64,000 bases of DNA from Christensenella timonensis (GTDB taxonomy: Bacteria; Bacillota; Clostridia; Christensenellales; Christensenellaceae): positions 1,736,001 to 1,800,000 of the forward strand of contig NZ_FLKP01000002.1 of assembly GCF_900087015.1 (NCBI RefSeq). Reading direction: 5' to 3'. A model generated the notes under the pieces. It saw only the letters and a list, made by a program, of their open reading frames with translations. It was not told the origin of the DNA and did no database searches. The position numbers and the translations under genes were made by a program. How positions within the stretch are numbered: the stretch's first letter is position 1; each line of letters opens with the position of its first letter. Shown piece by piece: positions 1 to 7,898 of the stretch.

Positions 1-163
1 CTTCGCTGTCATAGTCTGTTACCGTGTTTCCGTCTTCCACTTTTCCCATACGCTCCAGCGCACCGGAATCAAAAAGCATCGCTTCTGTAAGCGTGGTCTT
101 TCCTTCACCGCCGTGCCCGACGACAGCTATGTTCAAGATGTCTTGTGGATTGTATTCTTTCAT
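1..163 (-). CDS. Elongation factor G-like GTPase, N-terminal fragment
   Basis: Reading the minus strand from the ATG at 163 gives about 54 residues that run off the left edge. The fragment contains the P-loop GHGGEGKTTLTEAM, which is typical of the EF-G-like translational GTPases of Clostridia, where canonical EF-G has a slightly different loop. A ribosome site (GGAGG, minus strand, about 172-176) lies 8 bases before the ATG. EF-G family proteins move along the ribosome using GTP. With only the first G-box visible I cannot tell true FusA from an EF-G paralogue. The gene is cut only by the window boundary. Confidence 0.75.
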   Translation of the reverse strand, partial: MKEYNPQDILNIAVVGHGGEGKTTLTEAMLFDSGALERMGKVEDGNTVTDYDSE

Positions 164-295
164 ATAACCAGACCTCCAAGTGTAATTATTTATGTGAAGT
201 CTTTAAAATTCAAAAAATAGGATAAAATGTATATTCTTAGTTTAACAGATATCCCCTGAAAAAGGAAATCTTTTTTTATTGTTGCACTGAAATTC

Positions 296-324
296 TTGTG
301 TTACGGGGCAATATTATATATAAT
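296..324 (+). promoter_or_regulatory. Sigma-A type promoter for the small membrane protein
   Basis: A -35 box TTGTGT (296-301) and a perfect -10 box TATAAT (319-324) are separated by 17 bases. They sit 45 bases before the start codon at 369, in the divergent gap with the EF-G-like gene. Confidence 0.5.
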
Positions 325-368
325 ATTGAAGTCGCTATAAATTAATCAAATTGTGAGGTATGTGTCCC

Positions 369-815
369 ATGAGCGAAACAGATAAAGAGAAAGTAGAAGA
401 ACAGGAGACTCCGGCAGCGCAGGAAGAAACACCGGAAACCGAATTGACAGTCCAGGACGAAAACGCGGACACGGAAACTCCTGAAGAAGAGGAAGAGGAT
501 ACCCTTCCCGTTATCACCCACGTATCCAAGTTTTCACAAAAAACGATCAATATCATCCAGGCTATCTTAGGGATCGCCGCGGGCGGTGCAATATGGCTTT
601 GTATCACCTTTGGTTCCGGCTCAGACAACGTATTGCTGCAATACCTGTTTGTCATCGTATTTGCCGCTGTGCTGCTCATACAGCGTGCGGTGGAACGCAA
701 GCTCGGCCTTTCCACGCGGGTATTCGTGAAATTCTGGCTCATCGGTTTGATCGTTTTCCTTGCGATCTTCGTTATTTACGGCATTGCGACAGGCCAGTTC
801 ACAAGCGGTTCCTGA
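369..815 (+). CDS. Small membrane protein with acidic N-terminal tail, unknown function
   Basis: This 148-residue protein has no family I recognise. The first 50 or so residues are strongly acidic (runs of E and D, low complexity). Three hydrophobic helices follow, roughly at residues 58-82, 85-105 and 120-142. The second is followed by a basic patch (RAVERK), so it looks like an integral membrane protein with a long charged cytoplasmic tail. I chose the ATG at 369 because GTGAGG (353-358) lies 10 bases ahead; an upstream ATG at 360 would be one base from that site. It has its own promoter and ends at a terminator, so it is monocistronic. Confidence 0.6.
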   Translation: MSETDKEKVEEQETPAAQEETPETELTVQDENADTETPEEEEEDTLPVITHVSKFSQKTINIIQAILGIAAGGAIWLCITFGSGSDNVLLQYLFVIVFAAVLLIQRAVERKLGLSTRVFVKFWLIGLIVFLAIFVIYGIATGQFTSGS

Positions 816-829
816 TTGATCTGGAATAT

Positions 830-861
830 AAAAAAGGCTCCGGAAGCTCCGGGGCCTTTTT
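830..861. terminator. Bidirectional terminator
   Basis: A hairpin with outer arms AAAAAGGC and GCCTTTTT and an inner TCCGG/CCGGG stem lies between the convergent genes ending at 815 and 863. It has A and T tracts suited to either strand. Confidence 0.75.
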
Positions 862-862
862 C

Positions 863-1525
863 TTACAGTTTTTCGCGGTATACCTGCATCGTCATACGGA
901 ACAGCTCCGCATTGGAAGGCGGCGTGTACGTGATCGCGTCCGCACCACATTCGATCGTTTCGCGGATCGTTTCATCCGTCGGCCCTCCCGTCGCAATGAT
1001 CGGTATATAAGGACATTTATTCCGTATCTGCTCTATGATCTTACAAGTATTCTCAGCACCTGAAACGTTCAGGATGTCAGCGCCGCTTTCGATCCTTCTT
1101 TCCACATCCTCCCGCTCGGATACCACGGTCACTACCGTGGGGATATCGATACGCTTTTTGAGCTTTGCCACAAGCTCGTTATCTGCAACAGGGTTCAGCA
1201 CCGCGCCGAACGCGCCTCCCCATTCAGCTTCCATCGCCATGTGAAGCACCCGGTCGTCGGCCAGTTCACCGCCGCCCACACTGCACATCACAGGGATACT
1301 TGCAGTATTCAGGATCGCCTGGTTGATCGCCGGCTGCGGCGGAAAAGGATATACGGCCATGACCGCGTCCGCGTCCGTGTTTTTGATCAGGGAAGTATCT
1401 GTTGTAAAAAGGAAAGACCGCAGCGTCCTTCCGAATATCTTGATTCCCGGCGCCCGGCTGATCACTTCAGGCATCGTCAGGATCATATAACGGAGCTTGC
1501 TTTCATATTCTTTGCTTTGTAACAT
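863..1525 (-). CDS. TIM-barrel protein, phosphate-binding type, function unassigned
   Basis: The 220 residues show an alternating beta/alpha pattern typical of a (beta/alpha)8 barrel. Strands appear around SIPVMCSVGGG, IPTVVTVV, ADILNVSG and IPIIATGGPT. The C-terminal ATGGPTDETIRETIECGADA segment resembles the phosphate-binding loop of small barrel enzymes such as IGPS and NanE-like epimerases. I cannot assign a substrate. The start ATG at 1525 has a weak AAGGG site 7 bases ahead. It follows the anti-sigma-like gene on the same strand with a 27-base gap, so the two may be cotranscribed. Confidence 0.6.
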   Translation of the reverse strand: MLQSKEYESKLRYMILTMPEVISRAPGIKIFGRTLRSFLFTTDTSLIKNTDADAVMAVYPFPPQPAINQAILNTASIPVMCSVGGGELADDRVLHMAMEAEWGGAFGAVLNPVADNELVAKLKKRIDIPTVVTVVSEREDVERRIESGADILNVSGAENTCKIIEQIRNKCPYIPIIATGGPTDETIRETIECGADAITYTPPSNAELFRMTMQVYREKL

Positions 1526-1552
1526 CCGTCTACCCTTTCCAGAGAAACAATT

Positions 1553-2353
1553 TTATGCAAAAACAACTTCTACGTCTGTCCCGCTGTTTTTGCGGCTCAA
1601 GGAGAAGTCCTTGAGCAATTGGTCGATCTTACCTGTGCCATCGTCCTGCAGCAAGACGCTGTTTTCCAGCTCCTGCAGCGCGATCCCCAGTTCATTTCCT
1701 TTTTGGATCAGTGCCTGCCTGTCCACCGCACTGCCCGCCTGGATCTTTTCCGGCGCCGCATCCATCATGGAAGCGGCGCGTCCATTTCCCGCCTGCGGCG
1801 GTGCGGACTGGGGCGTACTTTCTGCCGTTGCCGCAGGTGCCGGGGCTGCTTTGGAATCTGTCGTGCTTTCCGTCAGTTCGGATTCCACGATAGGCTGCTG
1901 TGTTTCCTGTTCTTCCTGCGCTGCGCCATCTTCCCCCGCATCCTTCGCTGCAGGCTCGTCCGCCGCTTCGGGGGCTGCGGCAACCGCCTCGTCATTATGC
2001 TGCGCTCCGCTTAGCATAACATTGCTTTGTGAATGGATCGTGAACCCGCCCGTTGCAAAAGCCGTTATTACAAATACACAACATAAGGCTCCCGCTAACG
2101 CCGGGATCAAAAATTTATATTGGAATTTTTTCTTTTTCGGCTGCCTGCGGATTTCGTTCCTCCACGCATAGCGGAATTCGTCCGGTACAGGCTGCTCGAT
2201 CCTGCGCTTTAACTGCCTGTCGATCTTCAGCATCTGCCGGTAATATTTTTCACACCGGGAACAAGAAGCAATGTGTGCCATGACCTCGTTTTTGACGCGG
2301 GTATCCCCGTCAAAATATTCATTGATTAAATTTTTACATTGCCTGCATGTCAT
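1553..2353 (-). CDS. Anti-sigma-factor-like zinc-finger membrane protein (zf-HC2)
   Basis: The N-terminus carries the zf-HC2 pattern: Cys3, Cys6, then HIASCSRC at about 27-34. This is the zinc-binding fold of anti-sigma factors such as RsiW and ZAS proteins. A single membrane helix follows at about residues 80-101. After it comes a long low-complexity Ala/Glu/Pro/Ser region and a folded C-terminal part near 205-266. The topology predicts cytoplasmic zinc domain and extracytoplasmic sensor. The usual partner, an ECF sigma factor gene, is not adjacent, so either the partner lies elsewhere or the protein has another role. The neighbour upstream is a cell-wall hydrolase. Confidence 0.65.
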   Translation of the reverse strand: MTCRQCKNLINEYFDGDTRVKNEVMAHIASCSRCEKYYRQMLKIDRQLKRRIEQPVPDEFRYAWRNEIRRQPKKKKFQYKFLIPALAGALCCVFVITAFATGGFTIHSQSNVMLSGAQHNDEAVAAAPEAADEPAAKDAGEDGAAQEEQETQQPIVESELTESTTDSKAAPAPAATAESTPQSAPPQAGNGRAASMMDAAPEKIQAGSAVDRQALIQKGNELGIALQELENSVLLQDDGTGKIDQLLKDFSLSRKNSGTDVEVVFA

Positions 2354-2449
2354 AATGATTCCCGCTTATTTTACATTTTGTAATTAAGACGTAACATCCG
2401 CTTGAAAAGTTCCTCGTTTTTTGAAATTAATCTTACGGTTTTACCGCCC

Positions 2450-3595
2450 TCACCACGGCCGGCGTCCGCACACGAAATGCGAGCGCCAATACGAGGAATC
2501 ATACGTCCGTTTGATGACCTTGCCATTGGCGGAAGACGCGTCTATCATTATCCCGTCGCCAATCACGATCCCCACGTGTCCTACGCGGTTCCCGGCATTA
2601 TTGGTATAAAAAATCAAATCTCCCCGTTGCAGGTTGTCAAAGGAGATTTTCTCCCATGCGCTGTTCTGCGAAAATCCCGCGGCGTTGTAACGGCCTGTGC
2701 TCGACCCCGCCTGGCGTAGGCAATAAGTGACCAGTCCTGAGCAATCGAAAGTGTTAGGCCCTTCCGCGCCCCATACATATTTACAGCCAAGCTTTTCTTC
2801 CGCGGCACTGATAAAGGAATCGATGTTCCCCTTACGCTGTACTGCCTGTTTCATCTCCTCCGTCGGCTCCGCGTCCGGGGAATAGATCAGGTTTAACGTC
2901 ATCTCGCCTGTTTTACCGTCGACGCCTAAGTCGTTCCTCGACTGGAAAGCCTTGACCGCATCGATCGTGTCCGTGCCATAATATCCTGAGACCGTCCCCA
3001 GATATCCGAGCTCCTGCAGGCGGCGCTGCAAGCTCTGTACATCCTCGCCTTCCGTGCCCTGCAGCAGCGTATACGGCTTTGCATCTTCCGCATAGATCTG
3101 CGCAAGCGTCAGCGGGCCGGCCACGCCGTCCTGTTCCAATCCATGCTGTCTCTGGAAATACTGCACTGCCAGGTTAGTCGCCGGCCCATAATAATTTGTC
3201 GTTTCGTCGATCTGCAGGAAACCGAGATCCATCAGCCTTTGCTGCAGCTTTGCAACCTCTTCGTTTTCCATGCCCTCTTTCAAGGTCGGATCCGGCGTAG
3301 GGGCAGGAGTCGGCTCCGGTATCGGCTGCAGCGTAGGGACAGCGGCAACGGCAGCGGATTCCTGTACCGCAGGTGCCTGCTGGTCGTTCGAGCCCATCGC
3401 CATCGTGGGCAAGCCTCCATTTACAGACAATACAACGGCCACCACCGCGACTGCTGCAACGGCCGTTCCCGCATACAATATGATTTTATTCTTTTTGGAC
3501 ATTTTCGTAAGGTTCGACCAAAAATCCCGGAAAAAATTTTTTACACGGCCGGGCCGGCTGTTATACCTTCTTTTTTTGAAATACTTGTTTTTCAT
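2450..3595 (-). CDS. Membrane-anchored NlpC/P60 endopeptidase with two peptidoglycan-binding domains
   Basis: The protein (381 residues) starts with a basic cytoplasmic stretch, a membrane helix at about 37-58, and a Pro-rich spacer. Two PG_binding_1 repeats follow (each with a QxRLxxLGF/Y..G pattern), then a C-terminal NlpC/P60 domain. The catalytic Cys is in FDCSGLV and the His in GHVGIVI; the third position reads DASS where many relatives have His. Such enzymes cleave peptide stems of peptidoglycan outside the cell. I use the ATG at 3595 because GGGAG lies about 8 bases ahead. A perfect WalR-type box lies in the leader. The architecture matches the secreted hydrolase at 17061. Confidence 0.85.
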   Translation of the reverse strand: MKNKYFKKRRYNSRPGRVKNFFRDFWSNLTKMSKKNKIILYAGTAVAAVAVVAVVLSVNGGLPTMAMGSNDQQAPAVQESAAVAAVPTLQPIPEPTPAPTPDPTLKEGMENEEVAKLQQRLMDLGFLQIDETTNYYGPATNLAVQYFQRQHGLEQDGVAGPLTLAQIYAEDAKPYTLLQGTEGEDVQSLQRRLQELGYLGTVSGYYGTDTIDAVKAFQSRNDLGVDGKTGEMTLNLIYSPDAEPTEEMKQAVQRKGNIDSFISAAEEKLGCKYVWGAEGPNTFDCSGLVTYCLRQAGSSTGRYNAAGFSQNSAWEKISFDNLQRGDLIFYTNNAGNRVGHVGIVIGDGIMIDASSANGKVIKRTYDSSYWRSHFVCGRRPW

Positions 3596-3623
3596 ACAAA
3601 CTCCCACCAAAAAAGGCTATTTC

Positions 3624-3663
3624 ATTACAAGAATATAACAAAACTGTGTCTTTTGTCATTATA
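3624..3663 (-). promoter_or_regulatory. Promoter -10 box and WalR-type box before NlpC/P60 gene
   Basis: On the minus strand a perfect -10 TATAAT spans 3663-3658, with a poor -35 (TACACA) 17 bases upstream. Downstream lies TGTTAT-N5-TGTAAT (3640-3624), an exact fit to the WalR (YycF) consensus TGTWAH-N5-TGTWAH. Its place 10-27 bases after the predicted start point would suit repression, or an alternative promoter. Confidence 0.5.
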
Positions 3664-3704
3664 CACGAAAATTATTTGTTTGTGTACTCAAAAATAAAAG
3701 AAAA

Positions 3705-3731
3705 CCGCATCCCCAACACAAAGGGATGCGG
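3705..3731 (-). terminator. Rho-independent terminator of the CoA-transferase operon
   Basis: Perfect 9-bp arms CCGCATCCC (3705-3713) and GGGATGCGG (3723-3731) are followed on the minus strand by a T-rich tract. The hairpin lies 15 bases past the stop codon at 3747. Confidence 0.85.
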
Positions 3732-3746
3732 CCATTGATCCTTTTA

Positions 3747-4496
3747 CTATTTTGCAAACTCGATTTCCCTGATGCCCTGCGGATCGATGCGGTTCAATAG
3801 CGACATTTCATCGACGGTAGGCGCGGGTGTGATCCCCACCGCATTTTGGGAAAGCGGGAAAGCTGTATTGTCCTGTACCTGCTCGAAGGTAGCGGTCGGG
3901 TGCACCGTATCGAGTTCCAGCTTACCCTGCCGGAAACGGAACACGCACAGCGGCGTTACGATCTTATCGATATTGCCGCGCGTCGTTATAAAGTCAACAT
4001 TTTTTACGAAAGTCCGCGCATCGTGCTTGGTACGCCAGATGATCGCCCTCTTTGCCGTCGGGATCAGCACAGCGCTTCCCGCCCCGCCCGGCATACGGAC
4101 TTTGGGCCGTTTGTAATCGCCGATCACCGAAGCGTTCATATTCCCCTGCTCATCAAACTGTATCCCGCTCAAAAAAGCAACGTCCAGCCCTCCGCGCATG
4201 GAAAGGTCAAAGATATCCTGCAGCGGGAACATTGCCTGCGCGTCCTCGCACAACTCCCCGCCCGCGCTTGTATAATCCTTAATTTTGATCACTTCCGGGT
4301 CTACGCCGCCCGGAATATTCAAATATACCGCATCGGGCGCATGCATGCTTTTTGCCAGCAGCAAGGCCAGCATCGGCATATGCGATGAAACGCCGTGAAA
4401 AACGGTCTCACGGTTTTGTATCAGCCGTGCCATCGTACATATCATAATGTCCGCAGCCGTGTAATCCCGGGCCGGTTCGCTTATTTTGTCGATCAT
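3747..4496 (-). CDS. CoA-transferase family I, beta subunit
   Basis: The 249 residues resemble the B subunits of family I CoA-transferases such as glutaconate or 3-oxoacid CoA-transferase. They include the GG-rich stretches near HGVSSHMPMLA, IPGGVDPE and RMPGGAGSAV. The enzyme would move CoA between a carboxylic acid and an acyl-CoA in the cytoplasm. Its start overlaps the stop of the alpha subunit by one base (TGATG), so the pair is translationally coupled. The substrate cannot be read from the sequence. As the last gene of the aldolase operon it may handle the acid or acyl-CoA formed from the aldehyde product, which is inference. Confidence 0.8.
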   Translation of the reverse strand: MIDKISEPARDYTAADIMICTMARLIQNRETVFHGVSSHMPMLALLLAKSMHAPDAVYLNIPGGVDPEVIKIKDYTSAGGELCEDAQAMFPLQDIFDLSMRGGLDVAFLSGIQFDEQGNMNASVIGDYKRPKVRMPGGAGSAVLIPTAKRAIIWRTKHDARTFVKNVDFITTRGNIDKIVTPLCVFRFRQGKLELDTVHPTATFEQVQDNTAFPLSQNAVGITPAPTVDEMSLLNRIDPQGIREIEFAK

Positions 4497-5320
4497 CAGT
4501 AAACCTCCCTCGATACGCGGTCTGCGTATTCATACGATTTTAGCCATTCCCCCAGCTCTTCCTGTGTCTTCAGCGCCTTGAACCTTTCGATGTCCCGCCT
4601 ATTGATATCATAAAGCGGATAACACGAACAAGGAGCCGCACCCTGCTCTGTGGAAGCCACGGCGCTGACAAGGAAATGCGGAAGCAATACCCGCTCATTT
4701 TCACGCCTGATCCGCGAAGTCGGTACGATCTTTTCAGCTGTAACGATCACTTTGCGCGACGCCTTTGCCATCAATATATCCTCGAACAGGGGCGGCGTGA
4801 CCACAGCGTTTCCCAACTCGTCCGCTTCTTCCACATGTAAAATACAAACATCCGGTACGATCGCCCGTACCACCGTCACTTCCTGTCCTGAAAAAGGATC
4901 TGTGATTTTCGTAAAATAATCGTTCTGGGTGATCAGGTCGCTTACCATAAGCCCTTTCACCGGCATAAACGGAATACCTGCCTGCGCGGCGCGCAATGCC
5001 GATATGACCGTATAGCACGCGTGCTCATGTGCCTGCACATCGCCGTTTTGAACCGCATAGCGGTAATGGTTTGCCAGCGAATATTTGGATTCATAACTGA
5101 TAAAGCCTGCATCTACGCTTGCGACACATCCCGCAAAACACAACAGGTCGACATCCATCGCCCCCGCGGTCTTTACAAGCTTCAGTCCCTTTTTCTCCTG
5201 GCGCGCGATCTCCCGCACAAGCGCCATAGGCGCGCGGTGCAGGACATTCCCGCCTATCGCAAGTACGCTGCCATCTTCGATCAGGGCAACAGCGTCCTGT
5301 AGTTTCATTACTTTTCCCAC
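4496..5320 (-). CDS. CoA-transferase family I, alpha subunit
   Basis: The 274 residues match family I alpha subunits: a glycine-rich CoA-binding start (SVLAIGGNVLHRAPMALVREI), a central FMPVKGL segment and a long C-terminal helix region. The start is a GTG at 5320 with GAGGG five bases ahead; an in-frame ATG at 5308 is an alternative. It lies 12 bases after the flavoprotein gene and overlaps the beta subunit. The two subunits should form one heteromeric enzyme. No catalytic Glu context allowed a clear substrate call. Confidence 0.8.
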   Translation of the reverse strand: MGKVMKLQDAVALIEDGSVLAIGGNVLHRAPMALVREIARQEKKGLKLVKTAGAMDVDLLCFAGCVASVDAGFISYESKYSLANHYRYAVQNGDVQAHEHACYTVISALRAAQAGIPFMPVKGLMVSDLITQNDYFTKITDPFSGQEVTVVRAIVPDVCILHVEEADELGNAVVTPPLFEDILMAKASRKVIVTAEKIVPTSRIRRENERVLLPHFLVSAVASTEQGAAPCSCYPLYDINRRDIERFKALKTQEELGEWLKSYEYADRVSREVY

Positions 5321-5332
5321 AATGTCCCTCGC

Positions 5333-6664
5333 TTATTTCGCAGCATTGCATGCGATCTGTATCGCATCCCAAACGCCCGCATACGGCGGCGAATAAATCA
5401 AATCCATCATGCCAAGCTGCTTAGTCGTCATACCTGCATTGATCGCCACTACGAATACGTCTGTCCGCAGCGCAGCGCCGTCTTTGCCGGCAAGCTGCGC
5501 CCCTAAAATGCGCATACTGGGTTTTTCATAGATCACCTTGATCGTCAGGGGCTCCATCCCCGGGAAATACGCGGGATGGTTCCTGCCCTCGATCGTCACG
5601 CTGCCGACCGTATAACCCATATCGATCGCCTCGCGTTCCCCAAGCCCCGTGCGGCCAAGCTGCATATCGCATACCTTAAGCGCCGCCGAGCTCGTCATGC
5701 CCACGAATACATCGTGCCCGCCGCAAATATTCGTACCCGCGATCCGTCCGCATTTATTGGCGGCCGTTCCCAGCGGTAAATACACATTCTTTTGTTTCAC
5801 GAGGTCGTAAACCATCGCACAGTCGCCTGCCGAAAAAATATCCGGATTCGAGGTGCGCATCTCACGGTCTACGATCACCGCGCCATTTTTCTCCAACGCT
5901 ACATCCGTCCCCGCGAGAAGCTGCGTATTGGGGCGCACGCCGGCCGAAACCACCACTAAGTCCGCAACATAACTGCGCTGATCGGTGATCACTTCATTGA
6001 CGCTTTCCGTCCCCCCAAATCCCATCACCTTTTCACCGGTGTGGACTTCGATCCCTTTATCCTGCAATTCCTGCATCGCGATCGCAGTGATCTCATCATC
6101 GAACGGCGCGAGGATTTTGTCGGCCGCCTCAATACATACCACATTTTTCCCCAAGGCATGCATCGCTTCAGCAACCTCGACCCCAATATAGCCGCCGCCC
6201 ACGACCACGACATTTTGGATCCCGTACCCGGCCATCACTTCCTTGAGCCGCAGCCCGTCTTCCATCGTCTTGAGGACGTATATCCCTTTTTTCTCAATAC
6301 CGGGGATCGGCGGCTTGATCGCGGATGCTCCCGTACCGATCATCAGTTTGTCATAAATATCCTTGAACGTTTCGCCCGTCTTTAAGTTTTTGACCGTCAC
6401 CACTTTATTCTGTGCATCCACAGCAATGATTTCATGATGTAAAAAGGTACTGATCCCCATTTCCTCAAAAGCCGCCCGCGTACGTGCGATCATTTTGGTA
6501 TGGTCGTCGTTGTACCCGGCGACATAATAAGAAAGGCCGCATGCCCCATACGAAAGATAACCGCCCTTTTCATACACGGTTACCTGCGCGTCCTTTTGTA
6601 TTCGTATTATTTTAGAAGCGGCGGACATCCCTGCCGCCACTCCCCCTGCCACAATAACTTTCAA
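5333..6664 (-). CDS. FAD-dependent CoA-disulfide reductase / NADH oxidase family protein
   Basis: This 443-residue protein has an N-terminal FAD-binding Rossmann motif (VIVAGGVAAGMSAA). A single redox cysteine, Cys42 in SYGACGLSYY, corresponds to the SFANCGLPYY site of CoA-disulfide reductases. A second nucleotide-binding fold (VVVVGGGYIGVEVAEAM) and a C-terminal dimerisation domain follow. Relatives reduce CoA disulfide, or oxidise NADH with oxygen or polysulfide. Within this operon it may recycle CoA thiol or NAD for aldehyde oxidation, or deal with a thiol by-product; that is inference. It is 31 bases downstream of the aldolase gene. Confidence 0.8.
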   Translation of the reverse strand: MKVIVAGGVAAGMSAASKIIRIQKDAQVTVYEKGGYLSYGACGLSYYVAGYNDDHTKMIARTRAAFEEMGISTFLHHEIIAVDAQNKVVTVKNLKTGETFKDIYDKLMIGTGASAIKPPIPGIEKKGIYVLKTMEDGLRLKEVMAGYGIQNVVVVGGGYIGVEVAEAMHALGKNVVCIEAADKILAPFDDEITAIAMQELQDKGIEVHTGEKVMGFGGTESVNEVITDQRSYVADLVVVSAGVRPNTQLLAGTDVALEKNGAVIVDREMRTSNPDIFSAGDCAMVYDLVKQKNVYLPLGTAANKCGRIAGTNICGGHDVFVGMTSSAALKVCDMQLGRTGLGEREAIDMGYTVGSVTIEGRNHPAYFPGMEPLTIKVIYEKPSMRILGAQLAGKDGAALRTDVFVVAINAGMTTKQLGMMDLIYSPPYAGVWDAIQIACNAAK

Positions 6665-6695
6665 ATCCTTGTTCCTCCGGCTGCCAAAACAGCGT

Positions 6696-7571
6696 TTACC
6701 GTAATTTGGCCAGTATTTCGTTCGTTACCTGATCCACCAGGTTGTCGATTTCCGAGCGTGCTGGCTGCGGAGCGGGCTGCCGGCTTGCATTTCCGCCATA
6801 TACCGTCTTGCTCTTGTCCCCGCCGCACTGGCAGCCGCCAATCGGCCCGGACGCCGGAATGACGTCTTTGTCGTTTGTCGTGTTCACTGCGCAGGCCGGA
6901 ATACCGCCGCCATGGATCCCAAGTTTGGCGCGTGTTTCCAAAAGCGGAGCGATCTGCTCACAGCTCAACGGGTTTGCTTTTCCGATGATATTTCCCGTAT
7001 ACATCATAATCGTGGCATAATACTCAACGGATTCCAGCCTGTAAAATGCCTGCATCAGGCTTGTGCCCCATGTCAGGGCGCCATGGTTGGCGAGCAATAC
7101 CGCATTGTAATCCCTGCAGAACGGCGCAATGGAATCCGGCACTTCATTGGTTCCCGGCGTTGCGTATTTCGCGATTGGGATACTTCCCAGCCCCATGATC
7201 GCTTCCGTCAAAATAGGCTGGTCAAGGCCGATACCGGCAATTGCAAACGATGTCGCCACCGGCGGATGCGCGTGTGTCACCGCCATGATTTCCGGATTCT
7301 CCTTATAGGCACGGATGTGCATCTTCACTTCAGACGATGGTTTATACTTGCTATCGTCGGACAACACTTCCCCGTCCAGGGTCATCTTCACGATCATATC
7401 CTGATCCATAAACCCTTTGGATACGCCCGTCGGCGTCGTCAAAATCACATCCGGAGCAATTTTACAACTGATATTTCCGTCGTTTGCCGCGACGAAACCT
7501 TTTTGGTACATTCTCCGTCCAATTTCAAGGATCTGTTCTTTTGCTTCAAAAGTCGAAGGAAAATTCGCCAT
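6696..7571 (-). CDS. Class II aldolase (FucA/AraD family) with C-terminal encapsulation-peptide-like tail
   Basis: Residues 1-215 form a FucA-type zinc aldolase. Glu81, His100, His102 and His163 keep exactly the spacing of the E. coli FucA catalytic and zinc residues (73, 92, 94, 155). The protein is 291 residues, about 75 longer than FucA. The extra part has HGGGIPAC, a CQCGG patch and a Pro/Gln-rich linker. It ends in a short amphipathic helix (SEIDNLVDQVTNEILAKL, 273-290) of the kind that targets enzymes into microcompartments. With MtnK and MtnA encoded nearby, the likely substrate is 5-methylthioribulose-1-phosphate or 5-deoxyribulose-1-phosphate, giving DHAP plus an aldehyde. Fuculose-1-phosphate remains possible. 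Confidence 0.85.
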   Translation of the reverse strand: MANFPSTFEAKEQILEIGRRMYQKGFVAANDGNISCKIAPDVILTTPTGVSKGFMDQDMIVKMTLDGEVLSDDSKYKPSSEVKMHIRAYKENPEIMAVTHAHPPVATSFAIAGIGLDQPILTEAIMGLGSIPIAKYATPGTNEVPDSIAPFCRDYNAVLLANHGALTWGTSLMQAFYRLESVEYYATIMMYTGNIIGKANPLSCEQIAPLLETRAKLGIHGGGIPACAVNTTNDKDVIPASGPIGGCQCGGDKSKTVYGGNASRQPAPQPARSEIDNLVDQVTNEILAKLR

Positions 7572-7614
7572 GTTCTTTACCTCGTTTGCAAAAAATATTA
7601 AAAATGTGTGCCTG

Positions 7615-7638
7615 GTTATGTTGTTTTGCCGTCATAAC
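7615..7638. promoter_or_regulatory. Candidate DeoR-type operator in the aldolase leader
   Basis: The inverted repeat GTTATG (7615-7620) and CATAAC (7633-7638) lies 30-50 bases downstream of the predicted aldolase start point. It contains the start of an ATAACAT heptamer (7634-7640) that recurs in the deoR and BMC leaders. Confidence 0.4.
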
Positions 7639-7673
7639 ATAAACGCTGTAAAAATTCTTTATTTATTACTATA

Positions 7674-7702
7674 ATAGTACATTTATTTGACTGCACTGTC
7701 AA
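7674..7702 (-). promoter_or_regulatory. Sigma-A promoter of the aldolase operon
   Basis: On the minus strand a perfect -35 TTGACA (7702-7697), a 17-base spacer and a -10 TACTAT (7679-7674) precede the aldolase start at 7571. The divergent gap from 7572 to 7898 otherwise holds only the deoR promoter, the two operator-like repeats and AT-rich DNA. Confidence 0.65.
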
Positions 7703-7804
7703 TAAAAAATACCGTATTTTTCTGTGTTTGTGTGATATTTTTTTCTGTTTATTTGGTTTTAGTTGATTTTTCATCTAGAAAACAAAATATTTTCCGCTTT
7801 TCCC

Positions 7805-7832
7805 TTTACAACTGTACCAAATTTCGTATAAT
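7805..7832 (+). promoter_or_regulatory. Sigma-A promoter of the deoR-type gene
   Basis: A -35 TTTACA (7805-7810) and a perfect -10 TATAAT (7827-7832) are 16 bases apart and face the regulator gene at 7899. Confidence 0.7.
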
Positions 7833-7858
7833 TATTGTATAGAATCCCTTTCCTTATG

Positions 7859-7876
7859 TATAACATGGATGTCATA
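7859..7876. promoter_or_regulatory. Candidate DeoR-type operator in the regulator leader
   Basis: The imperfect inverted repeat TATAACA (7859-7865) and TGTCATA (7870-7876) lies about 20-37 bases after the predicted transcription start. It matches the layout of the element in the aldolase leader, which suggests autoregulation. Confidence 0.4.
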
Positions 7877-7898
7877 ATATAAAACAGGAGTTATGCCA

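Noticed and set aside
593-1063. A long plus-strand frame across the terminator at 830-861
   Set aside because: It lies out of frame over a real gene and a terminator, is rich in Arg and His, and has no ribosome site.
6696-7571. Calling the aldolase L-fuculose-1-phosphate aldolase
   Set aside because: The zinc-site spacing is shared by the whole family, and no fucose isomerase or kinase gene is nearby, while mtnK and mtnA are.
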